Shown: positions 44,304 to 55,557 of the stretch, piece by piece
Numbering within the stretch: position 1 is the first letter of the stretch
Layout: every line of letters starts with the position of its first letter
From: Charina bottae
Taxonomy: Eukaryota; Chordata; Lepidosauria; Squamata; Charinaidae
Assembly: GCA_023362775.1 (NCBI GenBank)
Contig: JALMGJ010000006.1
Coordinates: forward strand, 13,030,501-13,094,500
Direction: 5' to 3'
Length of the DNA: 64,000 nucleotides
Program-made: the position numbers and the translations under genes
The notes under the pieces: generated by a model
The model's input: the letters and a program-made list of their open reading frames with translations, nothing else
Databases searched by the model: none
Told to the model about the DNA's origin: nothing

Positions 44304-44311
44304 CCCTAAAA

Positions 44312-45730
44312 CATAGCTTGCTGGGAATATCACTTCTGGTGGTTGCTCTAGATAGGGTTATACTCTCCCAAAGCGGCAGCGCTGAAGCGGCCACAACGTT
44401 GCCAAATTTCAATCCCACAGGAGTAATGGGTCCTGGATTTTGGACGCATTCTGTAAATTGGCCCATTTACGGTACCTTGGTTCAAAAACTATTGCCCTAT
44501 GTTGCATGGCTTTGCCCAACTGAAGGTTACAAACAAACAGGCACGAGAGTTTTAGTAGTAGTAGCATATAGATAGCAAGTAGTTCTTTGTATTTTTATTT
44601 AGGTCAGAAAATAAACAAATTTAACCAATTAGAAAATTTAACCAATTAGATTAGATCCTGGTAGTACTCAAGATTTTCAATGCTGACAGACAGCCAACCA
44701 GCTCACAACATGATAATATGTCAATTGTTTTAATCCAGCCAACATGGTTTGGTTGATGGCTTCAGATAAATCGTTGAAGCAAGACTTTAACAGTGAAGTC
44801 ACAGTAGTGACTGTGATCATTAACTCCTAGTTACAAGCTATATTATCTATCATAAGCATTGCTTTTTATAATATAACAATGGGGACAAAACAAAAACAAT
44901 ACTGTGGAGACCTTGGTGCTCTCTGAGCCTTGTTGTTTTCTTGCAGACGTTTAATTGTCAATACTTTAATGCACAATGGTTGTATTGTTGTTATAGCTGG
45001 AGCTCCCAATGTAATCTAACAGCCTAACTCTTACATTCTCACTTTTTTCTCTGCAGCAATTTTTTTCTTATTAACAAAATATTTGCATTTGAAAGCCTGA
45101 CAAGTAAGTTCTTCGTTGCTGATCACAAAGCTCACGCACAATATATAACAGAAAATATTATGATCTGATCATGAAGCAACTTTTAAGGCCTATTTAAGCT
45201 ATTTGTTCATAAAGCAGCACTGTATTATCTGATTGCTCTGCAAGTTTTCTCACATATTACTGAATTACACAGGCAGAAGTTGATTATTTTCAACAGTATG
45301 AGGGTGCCATCTGCTCACCAAGACAGATATTCATGTTGTTCATACAGGAAACCTACAACTAGGTAGATATCTTTTCTGGAGGCTGTGCCACATGTCTCCA
45401 CATAAACGGACTGCACACAGGTAATCAACATAAGAGAGCTTGATACTGATTTAATAGCCCATCTCCATTCCAGGGATAGACAGCAAAAGGAAACTACTAC
45501 AGTCCTTTGGAAATGCTGATATATGTACTATGCCTTAGAGCAGCACAACAAATTTAATTGGCCTAAAGCATGCTCACCCCCCACCCCACCCCCGTTGGAA
45601 GCTTCTTGTTCACAGCTCTGTAAATTTTCCCTTGGCTTTGGGCAGAAAAGGCAGAGTATCTGATCTGTTTAGTGCAACACCTGTATTAAACACTTTAAAA
45701 ATACTGAACACCATGTTAACAAGAACTGTC
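44312..45730. other. Unassigned sequence
   Basis: No gene or repeat recognised. Confidence 0.4.
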
Positions 45731-45744
45731 TCAGTAGGTGGCAG

Positions 45745-45955
45745 CAGCTGACTGACCTTGGCTTGCTGGAAAGCTAAGCATTGTCAGACCTCAGTAATAA
45801 TTTGCTGGGAGACCTCCATGGGCTATCACAGCTGATTGCTGGCTGAGAGGTTGAGAAAACATTCTGCCATACTGTCACCAGGAAAACTATAGGGCAGTGT
45901 CCGTGAAGTCATCAGGGGTCAAGTTTGAATGGAAGGAAGATGCACTTAAACTGTG
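45745..45955 (+). mobile_element. 5S rRNA-derived SINE, copy 1
   Basis: 'ggaaagctaagcattgtcag' and 'tgctgggagacctccatggg' follow the 5S rRNA internal promoter and 3' part (ggaagctaagcagggtcggg ... gatgggagaccgcctggg) at reduced identity. The SINE body follows (caccaggaaaactatagggc, gtgaagtcatcaggggtcaa), shared with the copy at 54312. It is not a 5S gene: it is diverged and lacks the first about 40 bases. Confidence 0.65.
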
Positions 45956-46346
45956 TTGTAATCCATAGTAACTAATGGACTGGAACTGAAGTTCCCAGCC
46001 ACTCCTTTGTACAGAATTAGTAGATTTCAAGATGATGTACATTTCCTTGAAACAGAACAAATACATAAAAATTTATAGTGTTTCTTCTCCCCCAGCCTCC
46101 CCAGTACCTGTGGGAGATGTGTTTTTACCAAAATTACAATCTATAGAGCTTCTTCTAAATCCACCAAATTCAATAGGAACCATAGATGCATAAAACTGTA
46201 ATTACAATCCAACTGATATAAGCAACGATAACCACCATTTTTTGCAATAAATGTGTGTGTTTAAAACAGTAATTTGAAAACTTATTCACAATTTTTTAAA
46301 TGAGAATCTGATAGGGATGGGCAAAGACATTTTCTAATACACAAGG
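45956..46346. other. Unassigned sequence
   Basis: Nothing recognised. Confidence 0.4.
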
Positions 46347-47142
46347 TTTTTTTTTATTTATTTCACATATTTGTCTACCGCCCATCTCACATGCAATGAC
46401 TTTGGGCAGCTTACAGATAATAAAATGACAAAACACTAAAAACACTACAATATAAATATAATTATAAGTATAAATACATAAAAATGCAGATAAAAACATA
46501 AAAATATGAAATATGAAATATAACATTCAAGATGGCAGTAAGATCTTATCCTTGGCACCACCATGGTGCCAACCACCCCCATGAATGGCTATCCCCCCTC
46601 CCACCCCAAGCAAGATGGCATAACCATGTCTTGAGCCCCTTCCAGAAGGCTGGGAGAGTGGGGGCCTGCCTTATCTTACTAACTTGTTCCAAAGGGCAGG
46701 TGCCACGGCAGAGAAGGCCCTCCTCCTGGACCCTGCCAATCGGCAATTCCTCATGGACAGGGTCCGTAACATGCCCTCTCTGCCTGACCAGGTGGGATGG
46801 GTCGATGTAACAGGGGTGAGGCGGTTCCTCAGGTAACCTGGTCCCATGCCATGTAGGGCTTTAAAGGTAATAACCAACACCTTGAATTGGACCCGGAAGC
46901 AAACTGGCACCCAATGCAGCTCGCATAGCAATGGTGTTATATATGTGCCCTCCTTGGGGCTCCCAAAACTGCTCACACGGCCCCGTTCTGCACCAGCTGT
47001 AGCTTCCGGATACTCTTCAAGGGTAGCCCCATGTAGAGCGCGTTGCAGTAGTCTATGCGGGAGATGACCAGGGCAAGAGTGACTGTTCGGATGTGTGACT
47101 CCCGATCCAGGAAGGGATGTAGCTGGCGTACAACAGGAAACT
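46347..47142 (-). mobile_element. L2-type LINE 3' end, inverted
   Basis: Minus-strand reading gives SRIDYCNALYMGLPLKSIRK (about 47000-47070) and ELHWVPVCFRVQFKVLV and ITFKALHGMGPGYLRN (46810-46930). The end of the C-terminal domain and a 3' UTR with the reverse of 'ccgcccatctcacatgcaat' follow, down to 46347. Stops and shifts break it. It is a different and older subfamily than the 34.6-kb copy. Confidence 0.85.
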
Positions 47143-47225
47143 GTTTTTTTTACACCTTTCCTTTATAGGCACACATTTGGATGCAAAATTTTAATAGCAA
47201 ACTACACAGCAAAAGATAGGAAAGT

Positions 47226-47295
47226 TATTTATTTATTTATTTATTTAAATTTATATGGCCACTCATCTCAACCTCATGTCTCTGGATGACGAAAT
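47226..47295 (-). mobile_element. L2-type 3' terminus, short
   Basis: (ttta)n followed by 'aaatttatatggccactcat', the inverse of an L2-type tail. Confidence 0.5.
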
Positions 47296-47940
47296 GTGTG
47301 TATAGGTGTAGCATTTCATTTTACGTGAAGGGTTAGGGTTAGAATAAGAGAAGGATGAAAAGTAGAAGAATCAGACTGCCAGGAAAAAACTATTTTTGAA
47401 TATTTATGTAATCAACTAACCATGTAGCTGCCATATTGAAAAGATGAAAATACACTTCTCTATATAACCAGAAAATTAAAAACAACAAGAAAGGAGTGAT
47501 GGGAGTTAAATCTACGTCCAGTTATCAAGGCTTAAGCATTCTATATCCACATTTAATACAATTATCTTAATTAAGATGGTGGTTTTCAAAGAGTCTTATA
47601 ACATTCAGAAATATTTGTAGCCACCATTAATAACGTCACTAAGTTTGGTTTAAGACTTTGAAAATGCATTTGAAAATGCATAGCAAAAAATGTAGTTCTA
47701 CTATTTAGTGACCTTTAAGAGAAACATTTTGCAAAGTTTAATTCCCTTCTAAAATAAAACAGGAGGCTAAAAGAATATTGCAGTTTTGGGGTATACTCCA
47801 AATCTGCATTTCACCAACAGATGTGAGATCAATGTGAGAGATCCAGTTCTAGATCTAGTCCCAAAATGTGTGTGTAATTTGAAGTATGGGAAAATTTGGA
47901 GAAAATCCTACCTATGAAATGATTTTCTGAATTGAAGCCC
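47296..47940. other. Unassigned AT-rich sequence
   Basis: Nothing recognised. Confidence 0.4.
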
Positions 47941-47942
47941 TA

Positions 47943-48141
47943 CAGTGGGGCAAAAAAGTATTTAGTCAGCCACCAATTGTGCAAGTTCTCCCACTTAAAA
48001 AGATGAGAGATGCCTGTAATTGACATCATAGGTAGACCTCAACTATGAGAGACAAAATGAGAAAACAAATCCAGACAATCACATTGTCTGATTCGGAAAG
48101 AATTTATTTGCAAATTATGGTGGAAAATAAGTATTTGGTCA
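47943..48141. repeat. Tc1 copy 2 left terminal inverted repeat
   Basis: Has the outer 'agtatttagtcagcc' and inner 'aagtatttggtca' direct repeats. Confidence 0.93.
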
Positions 48142-48256
48142 CCTACAAACAAGCAAGATTTCTGGCTCTCACAGACCTGTAACTTCTTCTTTAAGAGGCT
48201 CCTCTGTCCTCCACTCATTACCTGTAGTAATGGCACCTGTTTGAACTTGTTATCAG

Positions 48257-48263
48257 TATAAAA
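48257..48263 (+). promoter_or_regulatory. TATA box of Tc1 copy 2
   Basis: TATAAAA in 'cagtataaaagacacctg', 45 bases before the transposase ATG and outside the TIR. Confidence 0.7.
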
Positions 48264-48307
48264 GACACCTGTCCACAACCTCAAACAGTCACACTCCAAA
48301 CTCCACT

Positions 48308-49330
48308 ATGGTGAAGACCAAAGAGCTGTCGAAGGACACCAGAAACAAAATTGTAGAGCTGCACCAGGATGGGAAGACTGAATCTGCAATAGGCAAGCAG
48401 CTTGGTGTGAAGAAATCAACTATGGGAGCAATAATTAGAAAATGGAAGACATACAAGACCACTGATAATCTCCCTCGATCTGGGGCTCCACGCAAGATCT
48501 CACCCCGTGGGGTCAAAATGATCACAAGAACGATGAGCAAAAATCCCAGAACCACACGGGGGGACCTAGTGAATGACCTGCAGAGAGCTGGGACCAACGT
48601 AACAAAGGCTACCATCAGTAACACACTACGCAGCCAGGGACTCAGATCCTGCAGTGCCAGACATGTCCCCCTGCTTAAGCCAGTGCATGTCCGGGCCCGT
48701 CTGAAGTTTGCTAGAGAGCATTTGGATGATCCAGAAGAGGATTGGGAGAATGTCATATGGTCAGATGAAACCAAAGTAGAACTGTTTGGTAGAAACACAA
48801 CTCGTCGTGTTTGGAGGAGAGAGAATGCTGAGTTGTATCCAAAGAACACCATACCTACTGTGAAGCATGGGGGTGGCAACATCATGCTTTGGGGCTGTTT
48901 CTCTGCAAAGGGACCAGGACGACTGTTCCGTGTACAGGAAAGAATGAAGGGGGCCATGTATCGTGAGATTTTGAGTGCAAACCTCCTTCCATCAGCAAGG
49001 GCATTGAAGATGAAACGTGGCTGGGTCTTTCAGCATGACAATGATCCCAAACACACTGCCCGGGCAACGAAGGAGTGGCTTCGTAAGAAGCATTTCAAGG
49101 TCCTGGAGTGGCCTAGCCAGTCTCCAGATCTCAACCCCATAGAAAACCTTTGGAGGGAGTTGAAAGTCCGTGTTGCCCAGCGACAGCCCCAAAACATCAC
49201 TGCTCTAGAGGAGATCTGCATGGAGGAATGGGCCAACATACCAGCAACAGTGTGTGCCAACCTTGTGAAGACTTGCAGAAAACGTTTGACCTCTGTCATT
49301 GCCAACAAAGGATATATAACAAAGTATTGA
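48308..49330 (+). CDS. Tc1 transposase, intact 340-aa frame
   Basis: Cut-and-paste DNA transposase, uninterrupted from [20 protein letters not shown] to the TGA after ITKY. The start is the first ATG after the TATA box. Two helix-turn-helix units (residues about 10-60 and 75-115) flank [11 protein letters not shown] basic stretch ([11 protein letters not shown]) may act in nuclear import. Catalytic residues are D in WSDETK (about 153), D in [10 protein letters not shown] (about 243) and E in [11 protein letters not shown] (about 278), the DD34E spacing of Tc1. Compared with the 27.6-kb copy it keeps R at residue 44, but has C for Y near residue 322 and S for R near residue 109. Activity is plausible but cannot be judged from sequence. 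A 222-codon antisense frame inside it is a shadow. Confidence 0.96.
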   Translation: MVKTKELSKDTRNKIVELHQDGKTESAIGKQLGVKKSTMGAIIRKWKTYKTTDNLPRSGAPRKISPRGVKMITRTMSKNPRTTRGDLVNDLQRAGTNVTKATISNTLRSQGLRSCSARHVPLLKPVHVRARLKFAREHLDDPEEDWENVIWSDETKVELFGRNTTRRVWRRENAELYPKNTIPTVKHGGGNIMLWGCFSAKGPGRLFRVQERMKGAMYREILSANLLPSARALKMKRGWVFQHDNDPKHTARATKEWLRKKHFKVLEWPSQSPDLNPIENLWRELKVRVAQRQPQNITALEEICMEEWANIPATVCANLVKTCRKRLTSVIANKGYITKY

Positions 49331-49346
49331 GGTGAACTTTTGATAT

Positions 49347-49545
49347 TGACCAAATACTTATTTTCCACCATAATTTGCAAATAAATTCTTTCCGAATCAG
49401 ACAATGCGATTGTCTGGATTTGTTTTCTCATTTTGTCTCTCATAGTTGAGGTCTACCTATGATGTCAATTACAGGCCTCTCTCATCTTTTTAAGTGGGAG
49501 AACTTGCACAATTGGTGGCTGACTAAATACTTTTTTGCCCCACTG
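49347..49545. repeat. Tc1 copy 2 right terminal inverted repeat
   Basis: Inverse of 47943-48141, starting tgaccaaatacttattttcc. Confidence 0.93.
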
Positions 49546-49547
49546 TA

Positions 49548-51296
49548 TATAAAAATTGGCACACTCATGCAGTGGTTTAATTTAGCAAATACCAAAATGT
49601 TCAGTTATTCTGATGTTGCTTAAGGTAATACTCAGGAAAGCAAAGATATTTCTTTCAGCCTTCTAAAAAGAGATTCTAGGAATGTAAAGAAGATGATGGT
49701 GGTGCCCTCAGCTGGCCAAAAAGATTTCTGCAGTTTCCTAGAATTGATTTTTCATAAACTGCATCCTTTCAGTGATACATTCCAGGTTAATCAGTATACA
49801 GATAATGAATGCATCACAGCTAACATCACTACACTTGGATAGAATCAGAAGTGTAGCTTATACATGCCTCCGTAATCTAAAACTCTAACCCTTACAATAC
49901 AACACAATGCAGAATCCTGAACCGATGGTGATAAATTCAAGATTTAAACAATACTCTTCAAGCATTTTATAAAATTATAAACATATCCATTACTTTCTCC
50001 ATTTTTCAACTCCAGCATCTGCAATAAATTGGGTTGTCACTGAATTCTGGGTATTTTTAAATATCTTTTTAAAAAAAAAAAAAAAAAAAGATAAGGCGTG
50101 TGAGAATTATTAAGTTCGCACCTAAAGAGCTTTAAGTTTCAGTCAAAATAAATATAGTTTATTCTGATTTTAGAAATAGAAAAATCAACAGTGTGGGAAG
50201 GAGTACAGAGCTGTAATCTATTTGGACCAACCATAAAAGTTGCTAACAAAAATAGAACTTGAATCCAGTCCTCCTAGTTTCACCTCTGCTCCGATCGCAG
50301 AAATAGCATTTTTGCCAGCTATAGATTATCTCCACCAGATAGTTCTTTGGATATCATTAACCTCCTTGATGTCTTTGATCCCTCTGTTTGTTTGTGTGTG
50401 TGTGTGTTTTGCCTACAAGCCCATGTTTCAACACAAGAATTAAAAAAAAGACAAATTACTGAAGGATGTAATAGGTTTGGGTACTATTTTAAAATTAATT
50501 TTGCTGCCAATAAACAAATTTTGTTTATGTTTGCAATGCTTGTCTCAACGTTGCAAAACATGTACTGTAAGTTGGACAAGTCATAATGGATAAAGTTTCA
50601 TCAAACGCAACACAAATCTAATCAAGGACACAATTCTTATCAATGTACAAGCTACATCATTGATCTCCTGCCTATATCTGGGCATAACCCAGAAAAAAAG
50701 CGCTGAAGCAGATATATCTAAGTCAATCATCCAAGTTTTTCTGAACCCAGAGAAGTCAGTATACTTTGGCCAAGAGCCACAGGATATCTGTACTTTTTGT
50801 TTTTCAAGAACAGTATTGTAAAGAAGCTGCTACAGAAGCTTCCTTCATCTTTCTTTGCCAGATAGGTTGCTAAGTTCAAACTAACAGTATTGGAACTAGA
50901 GCGCTAAAATGCATATTCCTGCCTCCTCCACCAGCAGGAGGCCAAGTGCCACCAGTTGTTATTCAAGGAAGAACGCCAGCGAGGAAAGATCAGATGGCCC
51001 CAACTGGATACATTCCCTCCTCTTTTCCCTCCCTTCTCCTTTCTCTTATAAACATTGTTAAAAACTTGAGCACAGAACCAGTCTGCTCTTTTTAAGTGAT
51101 ATAAGCTGCAATGGCTGAAATGCAGAGTAATACATCCCAGGAAAAGGTTTGGCTGTTTTAAGGAGTTACAAACTGCTGCCACATATGTGCCCCTGCAAGT
51201 TCCAAAGCAACTTCTAGAGACTGAATCCGACGTGATGGACAGCCCCATCAAATACAGATAATAATAATAAGGTAGTAATTATAGAGTGTTCTTAAG
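49548..51296. other. Unassigned sequence; A19 run inside
   Basis: No gene supported. A homopolymer A run lies at 50071-50089, a short (TG)n at about 50392-50408, and a small GC-rich inverted motif (cctcctccaccagcaggagg) at about 50923-50942. Confidence 0.4.

Positions 51297-51331
<35 letters not shown>
51297..51331. repeat. (CT)n(GT)n microsatellite
   Basis: CT repeats pass into GT repeats and end where SINE copy 4 begins. Confidence 0.93.
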
Positions 51332-51332
<1 letters not shown>

Positions 51333-51649
51333 AATGGTTAAGACTACCGACTGTCAAATGAAAGGACGGCAGGTTGGCAGTTCGAGACCCGGAAGCACCA
51401 CTTAACGGGGTGAGCCCCCGTTCTCGCCCAGCTCCTGCCAACCTTGCAGTTCGAAAGCACGTAAAAATGCAAGTAGATAAATAGGTACCACTCCGGTGGG
51501 AAGGTAACAGCGTTCCCTGCACCTTGGCGTTTAGTCATGCTGGCCACATGACCACGGAAGCATCTATGGACAACGCTGGCTCCCTCAGCCAAGAATCAGA
51601 GATGAGCGCTGCCCCCTAGAGCCGGAAACGACTGGAAGGGGAAACCTTA

Positions 51650-51652
<3 letters not shown>
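51332..51652 (+). mobile_element. Sauria-type SINE, copy 4 (other subfamily, head truncated)
   Basis: Starts at 'aatggttaagactaccg', so the first part of the A box is lost. B box gttcgagaccc. The body has 'ccttggcgtttagtcatgct', absent from the other full copies here, and 'gagccggaaacgactggaag' as tail. This marks a separate subfamily. Confidence 0.88.

Positions 51653-51723
<71 letters not shown>
51653..51723. repeat. C8(TC)n(TA)n microsatellite between two SINEs
   Basis: A C run, TC repeats and TA repeats fill the gap between SINE copies 4 and 5. Confidence 0.95.
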
Positions 51724-51725
<2 letters not shown>

Positions 51726-52058
51726 GGGCGTGGTGGCTCAGCGGGTAAGACGCCAGGCTTGTTGATCGGAAGATTGCAAGTTCGGAGGTTCGAATCCCTA
51801 GCCCTGCGTGCAGAGTGAGCTCCTGCACTAGCTCCAGCTCTTGCCAACCTAGCAATTCGAAAGCATGTAAATGCAAGTAGATTAATAGGTACCACTTCAG
51901 TGGGTAGGTAACAGCATTCCGCGCGTGTCATGCGGCCACATGACCGTGGAAGCGTCTTCGGACAACGCTGGCTCTTTGGCTAACAAACGGAGATGAGCAC
52001 CGGCCCCTAGAGTCGGACACGACTGCACAAATGTGCGGGGGGTACCTTTACCTTTACC
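51724..52058 (+). mobile_element. Sauria-type SINE, copy 5
   Basis: Complete: A box tggctcagcgg, B box ggttcgaatcc, tail gtcggacacgactgcacaaa and acctttacctttaccta. It lies within a TA repeat (continuing 52059-52079), which probably served as target. Confidence 0.93.
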
Positions 52059-52079
52059 TATATATATATATATATATAT
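52059..52079. repeat. (TA)n microsatellite
   Basis: About 10 TA units after the SINE tail. Confidence 0.93.
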
Positions 52080-52877
52080 GCATGCATAACTACACTTGAT
52101 ATCTCAGCAAGAATCTTCGTTTCTCTATCAAAAATTACTTGATAGTTCTCAGATCACACTGAAATCAGTACAAACAGTACTACCCAGAGTGCTACAGCTT
52201 CCCTTAATTACGGTTCTTATTGAAAATTTGCTAACATTTTCCAGCTCTATAAACTATAGACTGCCATTGTATTAAGTACCTGTTGAGGCAGACATCCCTC
52301 TCTCGGGGGGGGGGGGGGGGACTTTCAGCCTGCCAAGTATTCTAGACTCTTTGTTATCTAACAATTTTTTCCAACTGGCTCCTTCTGTTTTTGTCATTGT
52401 GCTACAGGACACATCTACCTTCGTATTACTGTTCACATTAATAGCTCTGGATTTTTTTTTTGAGTTTCAATTTATAAAGTGACTCACTCTTCAGAATGAC
52501 TGATGGGGGCTTTGAGTCCCCCTGCTGGGTCTGCAAAGGAATCTTAGAATGAGACTGACCTTGATTATTATATTTTGACCTACTACTTCAGAGAGAAATG
52601 TAAAACTCCAAACAACATATGGTGATTTAAGAGATAGAATTCAGCAGTTCAGCTCTTTTGGACTCAAGCAACAGATCCTCAAAACAAATCTCACTAGTGA
52701 CATATTTATAGATAACCTTACCTTTTTTTGACAATGCAGTACATTTTGACTTTCATTGGCGTAACATTCAATTTCACAGAACCCACAAGATATTAACAAA
52801 AATGTTGCTTGTTTTTGTTCTAAAATACTGAAGCACTATAGGAGAAAAATAAACTAAAGCAGTTTTTAAACATTAAG
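52080..52877. other. Unassigned sequence with G16 run
   Basis: No gene recognised. Sixteen consecutive G residues lie at 52305-52320. Confidence 0.45.
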
Positions 52878-52890
52878 TAATAATTCAAAA

Positions 52891-53218
52891 AAAGGGGGCG
52901 TGGTGGCTCAGCGGGTAAGACGCCAGGCTTGTCAATCGCAAGTTCGGAGGTTCGAATCCCTAGCCCTGCGTGCGGAGTGAACTCCCGCACTAGCTCCAGC
53001 TCTTGCCAACCTAGCAATTCGAAAGCATGCAAATGCGAGTAGATGAATAGGTACCACTTCGGTGGGTAGGTAACAGCGTTCCACGCGCATCATGCGGCCA
53101 CATGACCGTGGAAGCGTCTTCGGACAACGCTGGCTCTTCAGCTAACAAACGGAGATGAGCACCGGCCCCTAGAGTCGGACACGACTGCACAAATGTGCGG
53201 GGGGAACCTTTACCTTTT
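52891..53218 (+). mobile_element. Sauria-type SINE, copy 6
   Basis: Complete: A box tggctcagcgg, B box ggttcgaatcc, tail gtcggacacgactgcacaaa. The 13-bp target duplication taataattcaaaa is perfect (52878-52890 and 53219-53231). Confidence 0.95.
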
Positions 53219-53301
53219 TAATAATTCAAAATCTCAGTATTGCCTAGGGTAGATTATCATTTAATGTTTTACATTCAAATACTGATACCCTTTGGGGGAA
53301 T

Positions 53302-53625
53302 CAGGGGCATGGTGGCTCAGCGGGTAAGACGCCAGGCTTGTCGATCGGAAGATCGCAAGTTTGGAGGTTCGAACCCCTAGCCCCGCGTGACGGAGTGAGC
53401 TCCTGCACTCGCCCCAACTCTTGCCAACCTAGCAATTTGAAAGCATGCAAATGCAAGTAGATGAATAGGTACCACTTTGGTGGGAAGGTAACAGCGTTCT
53501 GCGTGCGTCATGCCAGCCACATGACCACGGAAGCGTCTTTGGACAATGCTGGCTCTTCGGCTAAGAAACGGAGATGAGCACCGGCCCCTAGAGTCGGACA
53601 CGACTGCACAATTGTGCGGGGAAAA
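53302..53625 (+). mobile_element. Sauria-type SINE, copy 7
   Basis: Head tggctcagcgggtaagacg, B box ggttcgaaccc, tail gtcggacacgactgcacaat. The accttt end is missing, the 3' side stops at 'gcggggaaaac', and I found no target duplication. Confidence 0.9.
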
Positions 53626-54311
53626 CTGGGATATTTCTAAATGATTCAGGAAATATTAAATTATCAACAATTTGGGTTACAATAAATAATATCACCGTCA
53701 ACTAGTTGGGAAAGAGAAAAGTGGAGACTATCTATTAATTATCCGTTTAAAAATGAGGATCTGATCTTTTCTCATCACTGTTTCTGAATATCTTAAAAGA
53801 AAGTGATTATCTTCAAAGTTGATATGAGAGAATCTATTCATTAGTGTGATATTTGTCCTGGAGTACAAACTGCTTTGCCTTTTGGGCTATTTCACATAAT
53901 TTCTGTCCATTGTACAAAACACACTTCTATGCTGTTACATGATAAAGCCAGAATCCATTTGGAAATTGTAGCTACCATCCTGTTCTTTTTGCATGTACAC
54001 AGAAAGAAAGAGTTTGCATTCATAACATACTTCCCCTAAATTGGAGAAAACAGCTTGTCAAAAAAGTCACCTGCTAAAAAATAAAACCTTTTAATAAGGT
54101 ATTAACCTAAAAGTTTATCTCTAAATCTAAACTTTTCCGATACACAAGAAAAATCCAGCTTGGACAAATTCAAATTAACAAAAACAGTATATAGAGCTCA
54201 AATTCAGGCAACATATGCTTTTAATACATTAACTACTAATCTGGAGAATGTATAGTTACGCTAGAGATGACAACTTTAGTGTCTAATTTGTCTACCTCTT
54301 CTGAAGCAGAT
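53626..54311. other. Unassigned AT-rich sequence
   Basis: Nothing recognised. Confidence 0.4.
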
Positions 54312-54515
54312 GACAACACCTAGCGACCTCATCTGGGTTTGGAAGGTAAACAGGTTTGGGCCTGGTTAGTACTTAATATAGCCAATTAATATAGGGCTGG
54401 AAAAAAAAATCCCAGAAGGCGGCAATGGTAAACAGCTTCCATTGCCAACAAAACTGCATGGACATGTCTATAAAATCACCAGGAGTTGACCTTCAGTCAC
54501 TAATCCAAGCTTCAG
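54312..54515 (+). mobile_element. 5S rRNA-derived SINE, copy 2
   Basis: 'cctcatctgggtttggaagg', 'taaacaggtttgggcctggt' and 'tagtactta' follow the 5S rRNA promoter region. Then come 'aacagcttccattgccaaca', 'aactgcatggacatgtctat' and 'aaatcaccaggagttgacct', matching the 3' body of the copy at 45745. Confidence 0.7.
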
Positions 54516-55520
54516 ATAATGTAAAAGAATCAATGACCCCAGAATCATGAGACATTTGACAGAGCTCTTTGCAAGATATATTATCCTGTCAACACAGTTG
54601 CAGTATTACTCCCTGAACTGTGGACTTCACATTTCTATCAACACCGGTTAGCCACAAATGTCTAACTATAACACTATGGAATTCTGTTTGTACAGGCAGA
54701 ATTGACCCTAAGGTAACATTAATTCTGACTGTATAAACAAACTCTTATCCTCAAATTTCATAGTGGAAAAATATGGAGTAGTCACAAATAGGTTACCAAA
54801 AATGTCTCTAAAAATTCCAAATCCTTTTTGCTTACAAAAACTGTTATAAAAATGCTGTTTTATATATTATATAAAGATAAGGATCATGCCAGAAGAAAAT
54901 AAACGCTTTGGCAAAGAAACCATTAATTTTAGCATTAGCGATGTTGCCAAAGACAGCAGTTAAAAGATTTCACAAGCATAATTCAATCTTTAGTAGGTAA
55001 AATATCTGTTCTTTTTCAATTTAACTGCAGAACACAAACAGAATAGTGCAGAATTTAGAAGCTAGATTTTCACATGTTTGTTCCATGTGTTTGAAAAAAT
55101 TGCTGGGAAAACAGTCATTATTTAATTAAATAGCACAGCTATAATTTGAAAGACATAACATTTGGTTTGTATTCAAATCCTACATACATTTAATACAATA
55201 TATTAATAATGCTATTGTATGTGTATATTGCATCACTTGTAGCATAATATTGTCAAACTGAATGTCTAAAATAATTATAGGACCAGCTTTCCAGAGGCTT
55301 CTAAGGTCAACCTTGCTTGTCTACATTCACCAGGTAACAAGCGAAAGTATTTTCTTTGAGATTCAGCCAAAAAAAGGGTTATTGAGCTGGTTTTGTAACA
55401 TTTAAAAAATTTCATAGACATTCAAGCAACATTAATTCCATATAACTGAACCCATTTAAGCTGCCTGCATATATTTAGTGACACCATGCAAACGAGATGA
55501 TTCAAATCTAAGTAGCATTA
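54516..55520. other. Unassigned AT-rich sequence
   Basis: Nothing recognised. Confidence 0.4.
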
Positions 55521-55557
55521 TATTAATTAATTAATTAATTAATCAATTAATTAATTA
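55521..55557. repeat. (TTAA)n simple repeat
   Basis: Nine or so tetranucleotides with one variant unit (atca). Confidence 0.9.

Larger units (their letters stand above)
47943..49545 (+). mobile_element. Complete Tc1-type transposon, copy 2
   Basis: 1603 bp, bounded by TA on both sides (47941-47942 and 49546-49547). Ends are cagtggggcaaaaaagtatt and the exact inverse aatacttttttgccccactg. TIRs of 199 bp (47943-48141 and 49347-49545) differ at only a few bases. It carries a promoter and an intact transposase frame. All visible parts of an autonomous Tc1 element are present. Confidence 0.97.

Noticed and set aside
54312..54390. 5S rRNA gene
   Set aside because: Diverged, 5'-truncated and fused to a SINE body. 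It is a 5S-derived SINE, not a 5S gene.
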